Below, in pieces: positions 45,773-47,524 of a stretch of DNA of 47,524 nucleotides. Numbering within the stretch: position 1 is the stretch's first letter; every line of letters begins with the position of its first letter. The stretch is from NCBI GenBank assembly GCA_001598975.1, contig BBXU01003145.1, forward strand, positions 1-47,524, given 5' to 3'. Position numbers and translations under genes: made by a program. The stretch comes from Parachlorella kessleri (Eukaryota; Chlorophyta; Trebouxiophyceae; Chlorellales; Chlorellaceae). Under the pieces are notes generated by a model. That model made no database searches. It was not told where the DNA came from and saw only the letters and a program-made list of their open reading frames with translations.

Positions 45773-47235
45773 TCAACCTGCCGGTCCTGCGCTGCTGCCG
45801 CCGCTTCCCCCACCGCCTGCTCCCGCTGCCGCCTTCCGCGCCGCCAATGCTGCCGCTGCCCCGGGCGGCAAGCCTCCCTGCCCCTCCCCCCGCGGCTTCC
45901 GCCGGTGGTACGTGCTGTTCCAAGCGCCCCCGTCTGACGCGTAGTAATCCATAGGGTAATCTGTGCCCGCCTCCCACCAGCCAGGGACCTCTCCCAGTGC
46001 CACAAAAGCCTGCAATGCACTCGCAAAGCATCCCTAACATGTCGCCCCATCATACCAGGTGATTCCTCCTTATCCACCGCAATAAATGACCAGGATTAAC
46101 ATCCAGGCAACCATTTATATACAAAACTCCAACAGCAACAGAAGTCGCAATCCTTATAGGTCCAGTTCAGTACCCCGGTCTCCTCGCTGTTCACATTGCC
46201 TGCCACCAACAAAATCAGGGGTTGCCTCCAAACACACCCTGGACCCATCCCCGTAAACTCACTGCCCTCCCAACCTTCCACTGCTACAAGCACCCAGCAC
46301 CATACCCTTAAAGCACTCTTCAGCACCATCGCTGACGTCCAGCCCCCACAGCTGGCATTCCTATCTGCACGCCCCACCACTGTTAAGCTAAACTTTCCTA
46401 GCAGATGAAGCACACCACCAGCATGGTCCGCAGCCGCACCCTCCTCACCTCATACGGGTTGAGCGTCGGCGCCAAAAACTCCTCGCCCCAGTCGATGCTC
46501 AGGCGCGGGCACGCCACCTGTACCCACGCCTCCACACCCCCAGCATCTCTCTCCCCCGCCAGCGCCGCCAGCTTGGCAGGGGACACCTGCAGCACAAGGG
46601 GAGGACCCCGTTGCCAGCCGTGCCCAAGTTTTACCGGAGCAAGCCCTGTGCCAGCATGCCGCCCTTCCCTCCAACTCAGCCATAGCAAGCATCCCGCCCT
46701 GTTGGTACAGCCCAGCTCTCACTCCCTGTCCGCACTACCTGCCACCCATACGTATACCAGCTGTCCCGCTTTCTTGTCCCGCCTTACACAAGGCCCACCT
46801 GGCTTGAGCTGACAGGAGGCTGGCCGAAACCATCACAGAAGTGCTCAGTAGGCAAGGGGAGCATCACAACCGCACTACAGAGTGCGAGGATATTGCGGCC
46901 AGCGGCAGAGGTAGGGGGCACAGCGGTTACCCACTGTGTTCCCAAGAGTACTGCTGGCTCAAAAGCTTAGGCGAGGACGAACCCTGCATCCGGTCGTGTC
47001 GCTACAGCCTTCCCCTACCTCACCTCTTATGACAGACTGCCTGCTGCCAACAACAACTCCTGCACTGCATGCTGTCCACGCCAGGGGGACTGGCTCTTCC
47101 ACAACCCGCTCGACGGCCAGTGCTACAGTTTGCCCCCACTCGCCCCCACCTTACCTCCGACAGCAAGACAGTGACGAAGCTGCGTCCACTGGCAGCGAGG
47201 AGAGTGTGCAGCGAATGGAGTATACGAGGGTTACC
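45773..47235 (-). CDS. DPH1: 2-(3-amino-3-carboxypropyl)histidine synthase subunit DPH1, C-terminal part
   Basis: Three phase-0 exons: 47235-47155 ([13 protein letters not shown]...VTVLLSE), 46586-46449 (VSPAKLAAL...[18 protein letters not shown]) and 46009-45773 ([12 protein letters not shown]...[11 protein letters not shown]), giving the last 151 residues. DPH1 with DPH2 makes the radical [4Fe-4S] enzyme that starts diphthamide synthesis on elongation factor 2. The cysteine in [11 protein letters not shown] is one of the cluster ligands known in the family, and the YPMDYY segment is the usual C-terminal mark. The protein then carries a Gly/Ala/Ser-rich tail. The upstream exons (cluster and substrate parts) lie beyond the right edge, apart from a doubtful stretch near 47455-47496 (SYLVLGVPSRR) that resembles the expected LGTLGRQ end but has no proper donor. 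Confidence 0.93.
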
Positions 47236-47524
47236 CTGCACGCAGACGCACAATGCCTCTCAGCAGCTACAGCGAGGTGCAGCTTGGGAGAGAACATTAG
47301 CAGCTCTGCGATTCCTGCCTGGAGCATGGCATCTAAGTTGCATGCCATGCCTGCCGCCTGCACAGCCCACCCTAGCACCCTGGGATGGCCAGCAGCAACC
47401 CCCTAGCGCTTGGCATTCCGGGCTTGCATGACAACCTGTCTGCCACTCAGCGGCGACTCGGCACGCCCAACACCAAATATGAATGCTTGGCACACCATGG
47501 GCACAGTGTAGTTCCCATTGCCCG

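Noticed and set aside
47440..47524. Upstream DPH1 exon near the right edge
   Set aside because: A stretch resembling the expected LGTLGRQ end is visible (SYLVLGVPSRR), but it runs into TGA without a GT donor, so it was not added to the model.

Overview
The window looks like nuclear DNA of a chlorophycean green alga (Chlamydomonas/Haematococcus-like). The reasons are moderately high GC, genes split into many short exons with GTGxG/GTAAG donors and (T/C)GCAG acceptors, TGTAA polyadenylation signals downstream of several stop codons, low-complexity Ala/Gly/Ser/Gln linkers in the proteins, and abundant simple repeats. No bacterial-type operon, rRNA, tRNA or CRISPR array was found. Gene models were built by eye, joining exons whose splice sites and phases agree. 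Every gene is given as one span with its exon list in the evidence.

Layout. 1-5571 is gene-poor: scattered doubtful exons, degenerate tandem repeats, a minisatellite and a SINE-like insertion with a (TTTA)n tail and a 15-bp target-site duplication. 5572-10880 (minus) is a complete 10-exon gene for a 1040-residue protein combining two CUE domains, a 2H phosphoesterase domain like the cyclic phosphodiesterase of plant tRNA ligase, DUF1771 and a C-terminal Smr nuclease domain. It is divergent from 11168-13091 (plus), a 240-residue helical protein with a possible plastid transit peptide. 13990-21793 (minus) is one long gene joining an IQ motif, an alpha/beta-hydrolase domain, a long disordered/coiled tail and a C-terminal membrane anchor. 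22589-24357 and 24673-26154 (minus) are tandem paralogues of a five-span membrane protein. 26890-29663 (minus) and 30747-32937 (plus) are head-to-head paralogues of a secreted cysteine-rich repeat protein with 54 mature cysteines each. 34006-35056 (minus) is a SelW/SelT-type Rdx protein with CxxC. 35941-44631 (plus) is an SLC37-type sugar-phosphate exchanger with 17 recognised exons. 45773 to the right edge (minus) is the 3' part of DPH1.

The strongest candidate for something undescribed is the Smr gene. It has the CUE-DUF1771-Smr arrangement of Cue2/N4BP2-type no-go-decay nucleases plus a 2H domain with both HxT motifs, in one polypeptide. If active, it could cut mRNA on collided ribosomes and also process the resulting 2',3'-cyclic phosphate end. 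Other notable points are the IQ-hydrolase-tail-anchor fusion, the mirrored cysteine-rich pair, a SINE remnant that duplicated a splice donor in the exchanger gene, and a triplicated last exon in that same gene.
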